Under the pieces are notes generated by a model. The model made no database searches, was not told the DNA's origin, and was given only the letters and a program-made list of their open reading frames with translations. A DNA stretch of 42,484 nucleotides from Methyloceanibacter sp. GTDB taxonomy: Bacteria > Pseudomonadota > Alphaproteobacteria > Rhizobiales > Methyloligellaceae. The translations under genes were made by a program, and so were the position numbers. Of this stretch, positions 9,945-22,261 are shown in pieces. The first letter of the stretch is position 1. Every line of letters begins with the position of its first letter. Where the stretch lies: the NCBI GenBank assembly GCA_030669345.1, contig DAOVDX010000002.1:1-42484 (forward strand). Direction: 5' to 3'.

Positions 9945-10179
9945 GGTCGATGACTAATCATTGTCGCGTTGGGACATGGATTTCCTCGTTGATTCTAGCC
10001 ACTTTAGCAAGCCATTCGGGGCGGGCGAAGCCTGTTTGACAAGAACCTTGGCGCTCACAACAACCTGTGTCTAATTGGCAACAGGTGCAGAAAAAGCCTT
10101 GACTCTCAATGCGCTTTCTATTGCCCGTCTAGATAGAATAAGACAACTTTTACGGTAAATCGGCTGCGAAGATAGAGCC

Positions 10180-10401
10180 AGGTCTGATGATGTGACGCCA
10201 GATGCGGCATTGGCCTTCGCCACAACCGGCGCCGGCTTCACCGTCGCGGGCGTGCCGTTGGCTGAGGACAGTGCCCCGATCGACGCTGGGCTCGACTTCG
10301 CCCTCGGTGAGAACACCACGGCCGGCGTGTCCTACTCCGGCCAGTTCGGCGAGGGTGTAACGGACAATGCCGTCAATGGCCGCTTCACCTGGTTGTTCTA
10401 G
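10180..10401 (+). pseudogene. Remnant of autotransporter beta-barrel C-terminus
   Basis: DDVTPDAALAFATTGAGFTVAGVPLAEDSAPIDAGLDFALGENTTAGVSYSGQFGEGVTDNAVNGRFTWLF resembles the last about 70 aa of autotransporter barrels and ends in an aromatic residue; in-frame stop at 10156 and no upstream barrel or passenger. Confidence 0.75.
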
Positions 10402-11044
10402 GGACGAGGCACTCGGCGAGCTTCCCTTCGCGCCGATAGTCTTCTTTCGTGTCGACGTCGCTCAATGCCGGAGCAACCGCGATCGTTCTTCCGCGCAAAT
10501 TCTCTAACGTGGTGGCGAGCGTATTTTCCGTCGACCAGGCTACGCCTTCGAACGGAGCAAGTCGTCGCGGCGATCTCTTCAGCCCAACAAGCCAATAGCC
10601 GCCATCGGGCGCAGGCCCGAACACAGCATCAGAGCTCGCCAGAAGCTTGAACGCGTGAGCGATATGGCTTGAGCGAATTGCCGGGATGTCGCTGCCAACG
10701 ATAATCACAGGCCCCGGCGGCAGACCATCGAACAGGGATTGCATGCGCGCGCCGAGATCGCCCGCGCCTTGTGGAATACGCGCGACATTTCCAGGCGCAG
10801 GCCAGCATGGGGCATCCACACTGGTGTCGGGTGTGACGGTCAGATATGTGCGCCAGCGTAGATCGGCGCCGAGACTTAAGACCGTGCGGGCCAACGTGCT
10901 GCGGTAGAAGCGGATCGCCGCGACATCGCCAATGCCTCGCGCCAGCCGTTGCTTTACGCGGCCGGCAGCCGGGCACTTGGCCATGATGACAAGTCGCGGC
11001 GCATACGAACTGCGGCTCAGGAGCCTTGGCCCCCGGCTAGCCAT
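10385..11044 (-). CDS. TIGR04282-type glycosyltransferase (DUF2064)
   Basis: APRLVIMAKCPAAGRVKQRLARGIG; IIVGSDIPAIRSSHIAHAFKLL; DAVFGPAPDGGYWLVGL. Confidence 0.85.
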   Translation of the reverse strand: MASRGPRLLSRSSYAPRLVIMAKCPAAGRVKQRLARGIGDVAAIRFYRSTLARTVLSLGADLRWRTYLTVTPDTSVDAPCWPAPGNVARIPQGAGDLGARMQSLFDGLPPGPVIIVGSDIPAIRSSHIAHAFKLLASSDAVFGPAPDGGYWLVGLKRSPRRLAPFEGVAWSTENTLATTLENLRGRTIAVAPALSDVDTKEDYRREGKLAECLVPRTTR

Positions 11045-11726
11045 AGAGGCGCGCCAACACCCGCGGCGGCACGCGAAGGTAATAGAGCATCATGAGACCA
11101 AAATTGCGGACGCCCCGCACGAAATAGCCGCTGCTCTGATAGCGCCGCGCGCTGGTCACGGCGCGGGATTTCAGGCCGACGATCTCTCCCCGCTTAAGCC
11201 TGCGGACAAGATCGACATCCTCCATGAGCGGGATCGCGCGGAAGCCACCAAGCCGGTTATAGAGAGCGCGTGAGATGAGAAGCCCCTGGTCACCGTAAGG
11301 CAGGGCGAAGAGCGCGCAGCGTATCCCCACCAGCCGTTCAACCAGGCGCGGCATGAAGCCATCGTCATCGAGCGCGAAACGGAAATAGGCCGCGGCCTGA
11401 GCGCGGCGGCCGCTCTCAACGCGCCCCATGAAAGCCTCGGCCTCCTCGGCCCAGCCAGGCTCAAGCACCGTGTCGGCATGTAGAAAGAGCAGCCAATCGC
11501 CACGAGCAATCGCGGCACCGGCGTCGAGCTGGGTGCCCCGTCCAACCGGGGCCTCCACCACCCGCGTGCCGGCGGCATCGGCAATGGCGCGCGTGTCGTC
11601 GGTCGAACCACCATCGGAAATGATGGCCTCTTGCACGACCCCCTGCACCAGGGCCGGCACGATAGCCGCCAGTGTGTGCACCAATGTCGGCGCCGCATTA
11701 AGGGTCGGGATAACCACGGAAATCAT
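11037..11726 (-). CDS. TIGR04283-type family 2 glycosyltransferase
   Basis: MISVVIPTLNAAPTLVHTLAAI; ISDGGSTDDTRAIADAAGTRVVEAPVGRGTQLDAGA; start at 11726 preferred over 11777. Confidence 0.85.
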   Translation of the reverse strand: MISVVIPTLNAAPTLVHTLAAIVPALVQGVVQEAIISDGGSTDDTRAIADAAGTRVVEAPVGRGTQLDAGAAIARGDWLLFLHADTVLEPGWAEEAEAFMGRVESGRRAQAAAYFRFALDDDGFMPRLVERLVGIRCALFALPYGDQGLLISRALYNRLGGFRAIPLMEDVDLVRRLKRGEIVGLKSRAVTSARRYQSSGYFVRGVRNFGLMMLYYLRVPPRVLARLYG

Positions 11727-11817
11727 GGGCGGACTATAGCGTTTGGCCCGGTTGCGGCAATCGCCACATATCCCCATTTCCTACTATGTTCTTGCTTTGT
11801 TCGCTTCCTGCGCCTAT

Positions 11818-12951
11818 ATGAAGCCTATGACCGTAGCCCTTAGGAAATCCCCCGATTCGGAGAGCGTCCCCCACGAGATGGGAGGCATCGCCTTTGGCCG
11901 CAGGCATGGCCGTGGCGCCCAGACCAATCGCTCTGGCCGCTTCGAGCCGACCACATACGAGCCCGTAGACGACGGCTGGGACTCCCTCACCGATCTCGAT
12001 GCGCTGGTTACCGAAGTGCAGGAAGTGCCGGCTAGGCGCATCATCACTAAGAACACCTCGCCCGACATCAGCTTTGACCGCTCGATCAATCCCTATCGAG
12101 GCTGCGAGCATGGCTGCATCTACTGCTACGCGCGGCCCACCCATGCCTTTCTCGGACTGTCGCCGGGCCTCGACTTCGAGACCAAGCTGTTCGCCAAGAC
12201 CAACGCCGCTCAGGCGCTTGAGCGCGAGCTTGCTGATCCGAAATATCGTCCCGAGATGATCGCCATCGGGTCCAACACCGATCCCTATCAGCCCATTGAA
12301 CGGCGCTACCGCATCATGCGCCGCATCCTCGAGGTCTTGGACGCCGCCAATCACCCGGTGGGTATCGTCACCAAGTCGGCGCTGGTGCTGCGCGATCTCG
12401 ACATTTTGCAGTCCATGGCCGAGCGCGGTCTGGTCAAGGTGGCGCTGTCGGTGACGACGCTTGATCCGAAATTGGCCCGCGCCATGGAGCCTCGCGCCAG
12501 CACGCCCGACAAACGGATCGAAGCGGTCGAGAAGCTCAACGCCGCTGGCGTGCCCGCCTCGGTGATGGTGGCGCCGATTATCCCGGGCCTCACCGATGCG
12601 GAGTTGGACCGCATCTTGGAGCGTGCCGCGAGCGCGGGCGCGACGGAAGCGGGCTATGTGCTGTTGCGGCTGCCGCTTGAGATTGGCGATCTGTTCGTGG
12701 AGTGGCTGAAAGCCAATTGCCCGGATCGCGCCGACCGCGTGTTGTCGTTAATGCGCCAGACCCGTGGCGGGAAGCTCTACGATTCCAAATGGCAGGAGCG
12801 CTTAAAGGGCGATGGGCCCTATGCCTGGATGATCGGGCGCCGGTTCGAAATGGCTGCGGCGCGGCTGGGGCTGAACACGCGTCAGACCAAACTGCGGACC
12901 GACCTGTTCACGCCGCCTGCCCTGCCGGGCCAGCAGCTCCGCCTGCTCTAA
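11818..12951 (+). CDS. PA0069-type radical SAM protein
   Basis: CxxxCxxC in YRGCEHGCIYCYARPTHAFLGLSPGLDFETKLFAK; GSNTDPYQPIERRYRIMRRILEVL. Confidence 0.88.
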   Translation: MKPMTVALRKSPDSESVPHEMGGIAFGRRHGRGAQTNRSGRFEPTTYEPVDDGWDSLTDLDALVTEVQEVPARRIITKNTSPDISFDRSINPYRGCEHGCIYCYARPTHAFLGLSPGLDFETKLFAKTNAAQALERELADPKYRPEMIAIGSNTDPYQPIERRYRIMRRILEVLDAANHPVGIVTKSALVLRDLDILQSMAERGLVKVALSVTTLDPKLARAMEPRASTPDKRIEAVEKLNAAGVPASVMVAPIIPGLTDAELDRILERAASAGATEAGYVLLRLPLEIGDLFVEWLKANCPDRADRVLSLMRQTRGGKLYDSKWQERLKGDGPYAWMIGRRFEMAAARLGLNTRQTKLRTDLFTPPALPGQQLRLL

Positions 12952-13029
12952 ACGCATTTTCCACAGCGAAACGTCCTTTTCGGTCCCGGATCGTTGCCAA
13001 ACCCGCGTGGTTTGAGTGAACATCCGGCC

Positions 13030-16055
<3,026 letters not shown>

Positions 16056-16156
16056 AAGTCCGACTCCGGCCGCCCCCGTAGGAGTGCATGGTGTAAGATC
16101 GCCTCACCAGATAGCAAGGAGCGGAGGACCGCTCTCCACCGTCAAAGGCGAGGACC

Positions 16157-16684
16157 ATGAACCAGTACCGGCGGAAGGGTTTTGCGAAATCGGGCCCGCG
16201 CGCCATTGGCAGTTATGTTGCCAAGGCGCTCGATCCGGTCGCCCGCACCCGGGGTTTCGCCACTACGACCCTGCTGAGCGACTGGCCAGCCATTGTGGGG
16301 CGCGAACTGGCTCAGTTCACCGTGCCCGACCGGGTGATTTGGCCCCGGCGTCGCGACGATGGAGACGATGAAACCCCGAAAAAGGGCCGCCGCGCCGAGG
16401 GCGCGACCCTGGTGCTGAGGATCGAAGGGCCGCGCGCCATCGAAGTTCAGCATCGGACCGGCCAGATCCTCGAACGGGTCAATTCCTATTTCGGCTATCG
16501 CGCGGTGACCGAGATGCGCTATCTGCAGGCGCCGATCACCCGTACTCAGAAGCGCCGTCCGGAGCGGAAACCACCGCTCCCCGCCTATTCTTTGCCTGAA
16601 TCGACAGGCATCGAAGACGAGGGCTTGCGCCGGGCGCTGTCGCGCTTAGGCGCGGGTACCCGCTCCCGCCTCACGAGAGGTTGA
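16157..16684 (+). CDS. DUF721 (DciA-like) protein
   Basis: SDWPAIVGRELAQFTVPDRVIWPRR; EVQHRTGQILERVNSYFGYRAVTEMRYLQ. Confidence 0.82.
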   Translation: MNQYRRKGFAKSGPRAIGSYVAKALDPVARTRGFATTTLLSDWPAIVGRELAQFTVPDRVIWPRRRDDGDDETPKKGRRAEGATLVLRIEGPRAIEVQHRTGQILERVNSYFGYRAVTEMRYLQAPITRTQKRRPERKPPLPAYSLPESTGIEDEGLRRALSRLGAGTRSRLTRG

Positions 16685-16788
16685 GGCGCTAGACTTCTTC
16701 TCGCCCTTGCCCGATATGGGTCTTTCAACGATTGTAGGCGCCAAACGCCCACAGGGCACCGTAACAAGCCTCAGCCGGAGTAGTAATA

Positions 16789-17529
16789 TTGGCCAAACCT
16801 AAGAAAAAGCCGACCGAAGCCTCAACTGATGAAGCCTCAGGCGGCAAGAGCAAGACTGGCCTTTATATCGCCGGCGCTGTGGCGGCCGTCGTGGCCATTG
16901 CCGGTTTCATCTATTTCGGCGCCGATGGCGCCACCGGGCCCAGAGCAGCTGACGGGAACCCCGGCACCGCCGCGTTGATGGAGACCGGCCCGCTGAAAGA
17001 CATCATGATCGGCAAAACCGACGCGCCGATCACCATTGTCGAGTATGCCTCGATGACATGTGGCCATTGCGCCCGGTTCCACACCGACGTGTTTCCGGAG
17101 CTGAAAGAGAAATATATCGACACCGGCAAGGTCCAGTTCGTCTTGCGCGAATTTCCCCTGGATGGACTGGCCGTGGCGGCCTTTATGTTGGCGCGCTGTG
17201 CCGGAGACGACCGCTACTATCCGATGGTCGGCGGCATGTTCGAGACCCAGAAGACCTGGGCGGTGCCTGGCGAGGACGGCAAGCAGAAGCTTTCGCTCAT
17301 CGCTAAACAGGCAGGCTTTTCCCAAGAGTCATTCGACAAATGCATGGCGGACCAAGAGCTGTTCGACAAGATCGTCGAAGTGCGCCAGCGGGGCCGCGAC
17401 AAATATGGCGTCGACTCCACCCCGAGCTTCTTCGTCAACGGCAAGCGGATGAAGGGCGTTGAGCTCGAAGATTTCGACGCCGCGATCGAGGGCGGTAGCG
17501 CCGAGACTTCGCCGTCGCCGAACGACTAG
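16789..17529 (+). CDS. DsbA-family thioredoxin-fold protein, membrane-anchored
   Basis: TTG start; N-terminal TM (TGLYIAGAVAAVVAIAGFIYFGA); active site MTCGHCARFH; IDTGKVQFVLREFPLDG. Confidence 0.88.
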   Translation: MAKPKKKPTEASTDEASGGKSKTGLYIAGAVAAVVAIAGFIYFGADGATGPRAADGNPGTAALMETGPLKDIMIGKTDAPITIVEYASMTCGHCARFHTDVFPELKEKYIDTGKVQFVLREFPLDGLAVAAFMLARCAGDDRYYPMVGGMFETQKTWAVPGEDGKQKLSLIAKQAGFSQESFDKCMADQELFDKIVEVRQRGRDKYGVDSTPSFFVNGKRMKGVELEDFDAAIEGGSAETSPSPND

Positions 17530-17541
17530 GCTGCACGCTTG

Positions 17542-18180
17542 ATGGTGTTTGGAAGAGTATCCGCAGTCGTTCTGATCGCCGCCGCGCTTGGCCTGTCGGC
17601 CTGCGGCGGCGCGACCGGCCCTGCCGATACTGCCATTCCGCTGAAAGAGCAAATGCTGGAGCCAGGGCCGCTTGGCGAGCGCGAATACGGCAATTCGAAT
17701 GCGCCGGTCACCATCATTGAATACGCCTCACTCACATGCCCGCATTGCCGCAACTACCACAAAAACGTGTTTCCCAAGGTCAAGCGCCAATACATCGACA
17801 CCGGCAAGGTGCGCTACATCATCCGGGAATTCCCCATCGGCCGGTCGGCTGGCAACGCCGCGATTGCCACGCGCTGTGTGCCTAAGAATAAATATCTCGG
17901 TCTTACCGAGGCCTATCTATCCCGCCAGAGCCAATGGGTGAGTCAGGACGTCCGCCTGGACAAGATTTATTCGATCGCAAAATCCAGTGGACTGAGCCGT
18001 GCGGAATTTGACAAATGCCTGGCGAATCAAAGCATTATCGATGGAATTAAAGAGGTGAAGCAGCGGGGGCGCAAATATGGCGTGATCGGCACGCCCACCC
18101 TGTTTATCAATGGCCAAAAGGCCCAGGGTGCTGTCTCCTTCGATCAGATCAAAGCCATGATCGATCCCCAGGCGTCTTGA
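17542..18180 (+). CDS. DsbA-family thioredoxin-fold lipoprotein
   Basis: Lipobox-like LGLSACGG; active site LTCPHCRNYH; IDTGKVRYIIREFPIG; tandem paralog of preceding gene. Confidence 0.88.
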   Translation: MVFGRVSAVVLIAAALGLSACGGATGPADTAIPLKEQMLEPGPLGEREYGNSNAPVTIIEYASLTCPHCRNYHKNVFPKVKRQYIDTGKVRYIIREFPIGRSAGNAAIATRCVPKNKYLGLTEAYLSRQSQWVSQDVRLDKIYSIAKSSGLSRAEFDKCLANQSIIDGIKEVKQRGRKYGVIGTPTLFINGQKAQGAVSFDQIKAMIDPQAS

Positions 18181-18282
18181 CCTCACCCGTTGCTCACCAA
18201 GTCGAATCACTGCCAAGTTCCAGTGTAGAAGTCGCGTTCTTAGCCGTGCGCGTCGCCAACTCGATTCGAGGATCGTTCGAAC

Positions 18283-21200
18283 GTGAAGATCACCAGAATC
18301 CGCCTTCTTGGTTTCAAATCCTTCGTGGAACCGACCGAACTCCTGGTCGAGGCTGGGCTGACGGGTGTTGTCGGCCCGAACGGTTGCGGCAAGTCCAACC
18401 TGCTCGAGGCGCTGCGCTGGGCCATGGGCGAGACGTCCTACAAGAGCATGCGCGGCTCGGCGATGGACGATGTGATCTTTGCCGGCTCCGAAAGCCGGCC
18501 TGGGCGGGACACCGCCGAGGTCACGCTATTCATCGACAACAGCTCCCGGAAAGCGCCCGCTGAATTCAACGATTCTGACGTGCTCGAAGTGACCCGGCGG
18601 ATCGAGCGTGAAGCCGGTTCAGCCTATCGAGTCAACGGTAAGGATGCGCGCGCACGCGATATCCGCCTTCTATTCGAAGACGCATCGACCGGCGCACGAT
18701 CGCCAGCTTTGGTGCGCCAGGGCCGTATCGGCGAGATCATCGCCTCACCGCCGCAAGAGCGCCGCCGTATTCTCGAGGACGCCGCCGGCATTGCCGGCCT
18801 CCATAGCCGCCGCCACGAGGCGGAGCTTCGGCTGAAGGCGACGGAAACCAATCTGGCCCGGCTCGCCGACCTGATTGGCCAGATCACCTCGCAATTGCAG
18901 GCCATGCGGCGCCAAGCGCGCCAGGCCAAGCGTTACCGGGAAATCTCCGGCAAGATTCAGGCGATGGAGGCCCTGCAATACCACCTGCAATGGACCTCAG
19001 CCTGCGCGCAGGTTGAGGCAGACGAGACCGCCTTCCAAGACGCTCTCTCGGCCGTGGCGGAAGAGACCAAGTCCGAGGGCGAGGCGCTTCGCCAGCAGGC
19101 AGAAGCCACCGAGCAGCTCCAACCTTTGCGCGACGAAGAAGCTCAACGCGCGGCGGTGCTGCATCGTTTGAGCGTCGAACGCGATGCGCTTGAGCGCGAA
19201 GAGTCGCGGGCCAAGATCCGTCAGGCCGAGCTTGAGACCCGGCTGGCACAAGCGTCGCGCGATCTAGCGCGCGAGGAAGAACATATCGCCGAGGCCGAAG
19301 AGATGTTGCGCGGGCTTGGCGAGGAAAGCCGCAGGCTCGTTGCCGCAAGCTCCCGCGACCAAGAGGAGCCACAGCTCCGTGAGGCCGCGGCCAAAGCGGC
19401 AGCGGCACTCGGCATGGCGGAAGGCGCGCTGCGCGAGGCGACCACCGTGCTTGCCGAGGCAAGAGCGGAACGCGGGCGCCTCGACAACGAGAAGACCACA
19501 ATTGCCGGACGCATCGGCCAGCTCGAAGCTCAGTCCGACGAGATCGGCAACGAGCTTGCAACGCTTGAGACCGAAACCGGCGGGGCAACCAAGCTTGTTG
19601 AGCTTAAGACCGAGATCACGCGTCTCTCCACGCTCGTGGAGGAGACTGAAACCGAACTGGCCAAAGCTGAGACAGACGAAGAGCAGGCCCGCGAAGAGGA
19701 AGCGCGCCTGCGGTCCCTGGCGGCGTCCGCCAAGTTGGGACACCAAGAGCTAGAGACTGAACTGTCCACACTCATCAAATTGTTGGCGCCGACCCATGAC
19801 TGGTCGCCCATCGTCGAACAGGTGAGGATCGAGGGCGGCTATGAGCAGGCGCTTGGCGCGGCTCTCGGAGACGATCTCGACGCTGCTGGCGAAGAGACCG
19901 CACCCGCCCATTGGTGCCAAACGACGGACGGCGCCGCCGATCCCGCACTGCCTAGTGGAGCGACACCCTTAAGCCAATTTATCGCGGCACCAGAAGCACT
20001 TAAGCGCCGCCTCGCTCAGATCGGCGTGGTCGATGCCGCGCAAGGCCGGGACATGCAGAAGGCTCTGAAGCCGGGCCAGCGTCTGGTGTCCAAGGATGGC
20101 GATCTGTGGCGGTGGGACGGCTATAGCGTGGAAGCTGGCACGGAGAGCGCCGCCGGGGCCCGTCTCGTAGAGCGGAGCCGTCTCGAAGCGTTGAAGGACA
20201 ATCGGGCCGAGGCGGAAGCGACCGAGACCTCTACCGAAGCCGCATTCGTCGCGGCGATGAGCAAGGCCGAGGCTGCGACGCTCACAACCAAGGCACTGCG
20301 TCAGCAGGCCAGAGACACCCATGCCGAGCTCAACCAGCTACGCGATCAAATCGCGGTGGCCGAGCAAGAGGTCCAAGCCAACAGCAAACAGCTTGGCGCA
20401 CTTGCCGAGGCGCTGAACCGCATCAAGGCTGCGCGCGACGAGGCAACCGAGCAGAACGCCCGTGCCGATGAGGCACTGCTGACGCTTGCATCGCTTGAAG
20501 GCCTCGAAGCCGCGCTTGAGACGGCACAAGAAGAAGCCGGGACGGCCAGGTCAGCTGCAGCCCGCGCCGAAGCCACGCTCGAAGGCTTTGAGCGCGAAGT
20601 GCGCCTGAGGCAGGAACGCATTGAAGCCATCACCGCCGAGGAAGAGCTTTGGCAGAAGCGCATCGGCAATGCGCGCGAGCAGATCGAAACGCTGACCGCC
20701 CGCAAAGAGGAAACCAGCACTGACCTCGAAGCTTTGGCCAACCTCCCCGCCGAGATCGAAGAACGGCGCGGCAAGCTGCTCGACACTATCGCCGAGGCCG
20801 AGCGCGGACGCTCCAAGGCCGCTGATGATCTCGCCGTAGCCGAGACCGCCCTGAAAGCTCAAGACAAGGCCTTGCGCGCGGTGCAGGAACAGTTGTCAGA
20901 GGCCCGCGAGACCCGCGCTGCTTGTGAGGCACGCCTCGAAGCCGCGCGCGAGCGCCGCGCCGAGACCGCCCATGTCATTCGCGAGCAGCTCGACTGCGCG
21001 CCGGAAGAGTGTCTGGCCCGTGCCGAACTGAAAGAAGGCGCGGAACTGCCGGAGCTGATCGGTGTGGAAGCGCGCTTAGCCAAGCTCAAGGCTGACCGTG
21101 AGCGGCTCGGTGGCGTTAATCTCAGGGCCGAAGAGGAAGAAGTGGAGCTGTCCTCCCAGCTTGAGGACATGGAACGGGAGAAGGCCGACGTCGAAGAGGC

Positions 21201-21732
21201 GATTGCCCGCCTGCGCCAGGGCATCTCCAACCTGAACCGTGAAGGCCGCAAGCGCTTGCTTGAGGCATTCGAGACGGTCAACGAGCATTTCGGGCGGCTG
21301 TTCAAGACGCTGTTCGAGGGTGGCTCGGCCGAGCTGAAGCTCGTCGATTCAGACGATCCACTCGAATCAGGCCTCGAAATCCTCGCTTGCCCGCCAGGCA
21401 AACGGACAACGACCCTAAGCCTGTTGTCGGGTGGCGAGCAGGCTCTGACCGCCATGGCGTTGATTTTCGCGGTGTTCCTGACCAATCCCTCGCCCATTTG
21501 CGTGCTCGATGAGGTGGATGCTCCCCTCGACGACGCCAATGTCGACCGTTTCTGCCGTTTGATGGAGGAGATGTCCAAGGAGACCGACACGCGGTTCCTG
21601 ATTATCACCCATCATCCCCTCACGATGTCGCGCGTGAGCCGCCTATTTGGCGTCACCATGTCGGAACGCGGGGTGAGTCGGCTCGTATCGGTGGATCTGG
21701 ACACGGCTTCTCGCCTGCGCGATGCGAGCTAA
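18283..21732 (+). CDS. smc: Chromosome segregation protein SMC
   Basis: Walker A GPNGCGKSNLLEALRWAMGE; signature LLSGGEQALTAMALIFAVF; Walker B CVLDEVDAPLDDANVDRF; long coiled coils; GTG start. Confidence 0.96.
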   Translation: MKITRIRLLGFKSFVEPTELLVEAGLTGVVGPNGCGKSNLLEALRWAMGETSYKSMRGSAMDDVIFAGSESRPGRDTAEVTLFIDNSSRKAPAEFNDSDVLEVTRRIEREAGSAYRVNGKDARARDIRLLFEDASTGARSPALVRQGRIGEIIASPPQERRRILEDAAGIAGLHSRRHEAELRLKATETNLARLADLIGQITSQLQAMRRQARQAKRYREISGKIQAMEALQYHLQWTSACAQVEADETAFQDALSAVAEETKSEGEALRQQAEATEQLQPLRDEEAQRAAVLHRLSVERDALEREESRAKIRQAELETRLAQASRDLAREEEHIAEAEEMLRGLGEESRRLVAASSRDQEEPQLREAAAKAAAALGMAEGALREATTVLAEARAERGRLDNEKTTIAGRIGQLEAQSDEIGNELATLETETGGATKLVELKTEITRLSTLVEETETELAKAETDEEQAREEEARLRSLAASAKLGHQELETELSTLIKLLAPTHDWSPIVEQVRIEGGYEQALGAALGDDLDAAGEETAPAHWCQTTDGAADPALPSGATPLSQFIAAPEALKRRLAQIGVVDAAQGRDMQKALKPGQRLVSKDGDLWRWDGYSVEAGTESAAGARLVERSRLEALKDNRAEAEATETSTEAAFVAAMSKAEAATLTTKALRQQARDTHAELNQLRDQIAVAEQEVQANSKQLGALAEALNRIKAARDEATEQNARADEALLTLASLEGLEAALETAQEEAGTARSAAARAEATLEGFEREVRLRQERIEAITAEEELWQKRIGNAREQIETLTARKEETSTDLEALANLPAEIEERRGKLLDTIAEAERGRSKAADDLAVAETALKAQDKALRAVQEQLSEARETRAACEARLEAARERRAETAHVIREQLDCAPEECLARAELKEGAELPELIGVEARLAKLKADRERLGGVNLRAEEEEVELSSQLEDMEREKADVEEAIARLRQGISNLNREGRKRLLEAFETVNEHFGRLFKTLFEGGSAELKLVDSDDPLESGLEILACPPGKRTTTLSLLSGGEQALTAMALIFAVFLTNPSPICVLDEVDAPLDDANVDRFCRLMEEMSKETDTRFLIITHHPLTMSRVSRLFGVTMSERGVSRLVSVDLDTASRLRDAS

Positions 21733-21781
21733 AGGCGGATTTCAGCCATTTTGGGGTGCCCCCTGCGTCGCCGTGACTTCC

Positions 21782-21810
21782 TTGACAGGCCCAAATCCCA
21801 AACTAAAGTG
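21782..21810 (+). promoter_or_regulatory. Possible sigma70-like promoter upstream of atp operon
   Basis: TTGACA at 21782-21787 with TAAAGT about 16 bp downstream (weak -10). Confidence 0.3.
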
Positions 21811-21868
21811 CGCGCCAAGCTTAGGGGCCAGCCGGTCCTTAGGACTCTCCCGGAATTGAGCAGTGCCA

Positions 21869-22255
21869 ATGGCCGGAGCCGAAAACAAGTCCGGACGCCA
21901 CGGCGGCCGCGACACAGAGAATATTCGGCAGCGGCTTGACGCTCTCGAGGGCAAGCTCGTTAAGGTCCAGGGCCGGTACAAACCGCCGCCCGACGTGCCT
22001 GAAGCGCGCCGCCAGGCGATGGGCCAGGCTCTGAGGCTCTCGACCGAGTTGGTCGCGGGGGTAGCAATTGGGGGATTCATCGGCTGGGCGCTCGACCGGC
22101 TGTTCGATACGGCCCCGTTCTTGATGGTGGTGTTCCTGGTTTTAGGGGCGGCCGCCGGGATCATGAACGTGGTACGAACGGCCCATTCCATGCAGGGCGA
22201 ACCGTTACCGGGGGAGCACCTGCGCAATGCGACCGACGATGACGATGATGATTAG
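21869..22255 (+). CDS. atpI: F0F1 ATP synthase-associated subunit I (AtpI)
   Basis: VAIGGFIGWALDRLFDTAPFLMVVFLVLGAAAGIMNV two-TM protein directly upstream of atpB. Confidence 0.88.
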   Translation: MAGAENKSGRHGGRDTENIRQRLDALEGKLVKVQGRYKPPPDVPEARRQAMGQALRLSTELVAGVAIGGFIGWALDRLFDTAPFLMVVFLVLGAAAGIMNVVRTAHSMQGEPLPGEHLRNATDDDDDD

Positions 22256-22261
22256 GGGCGT

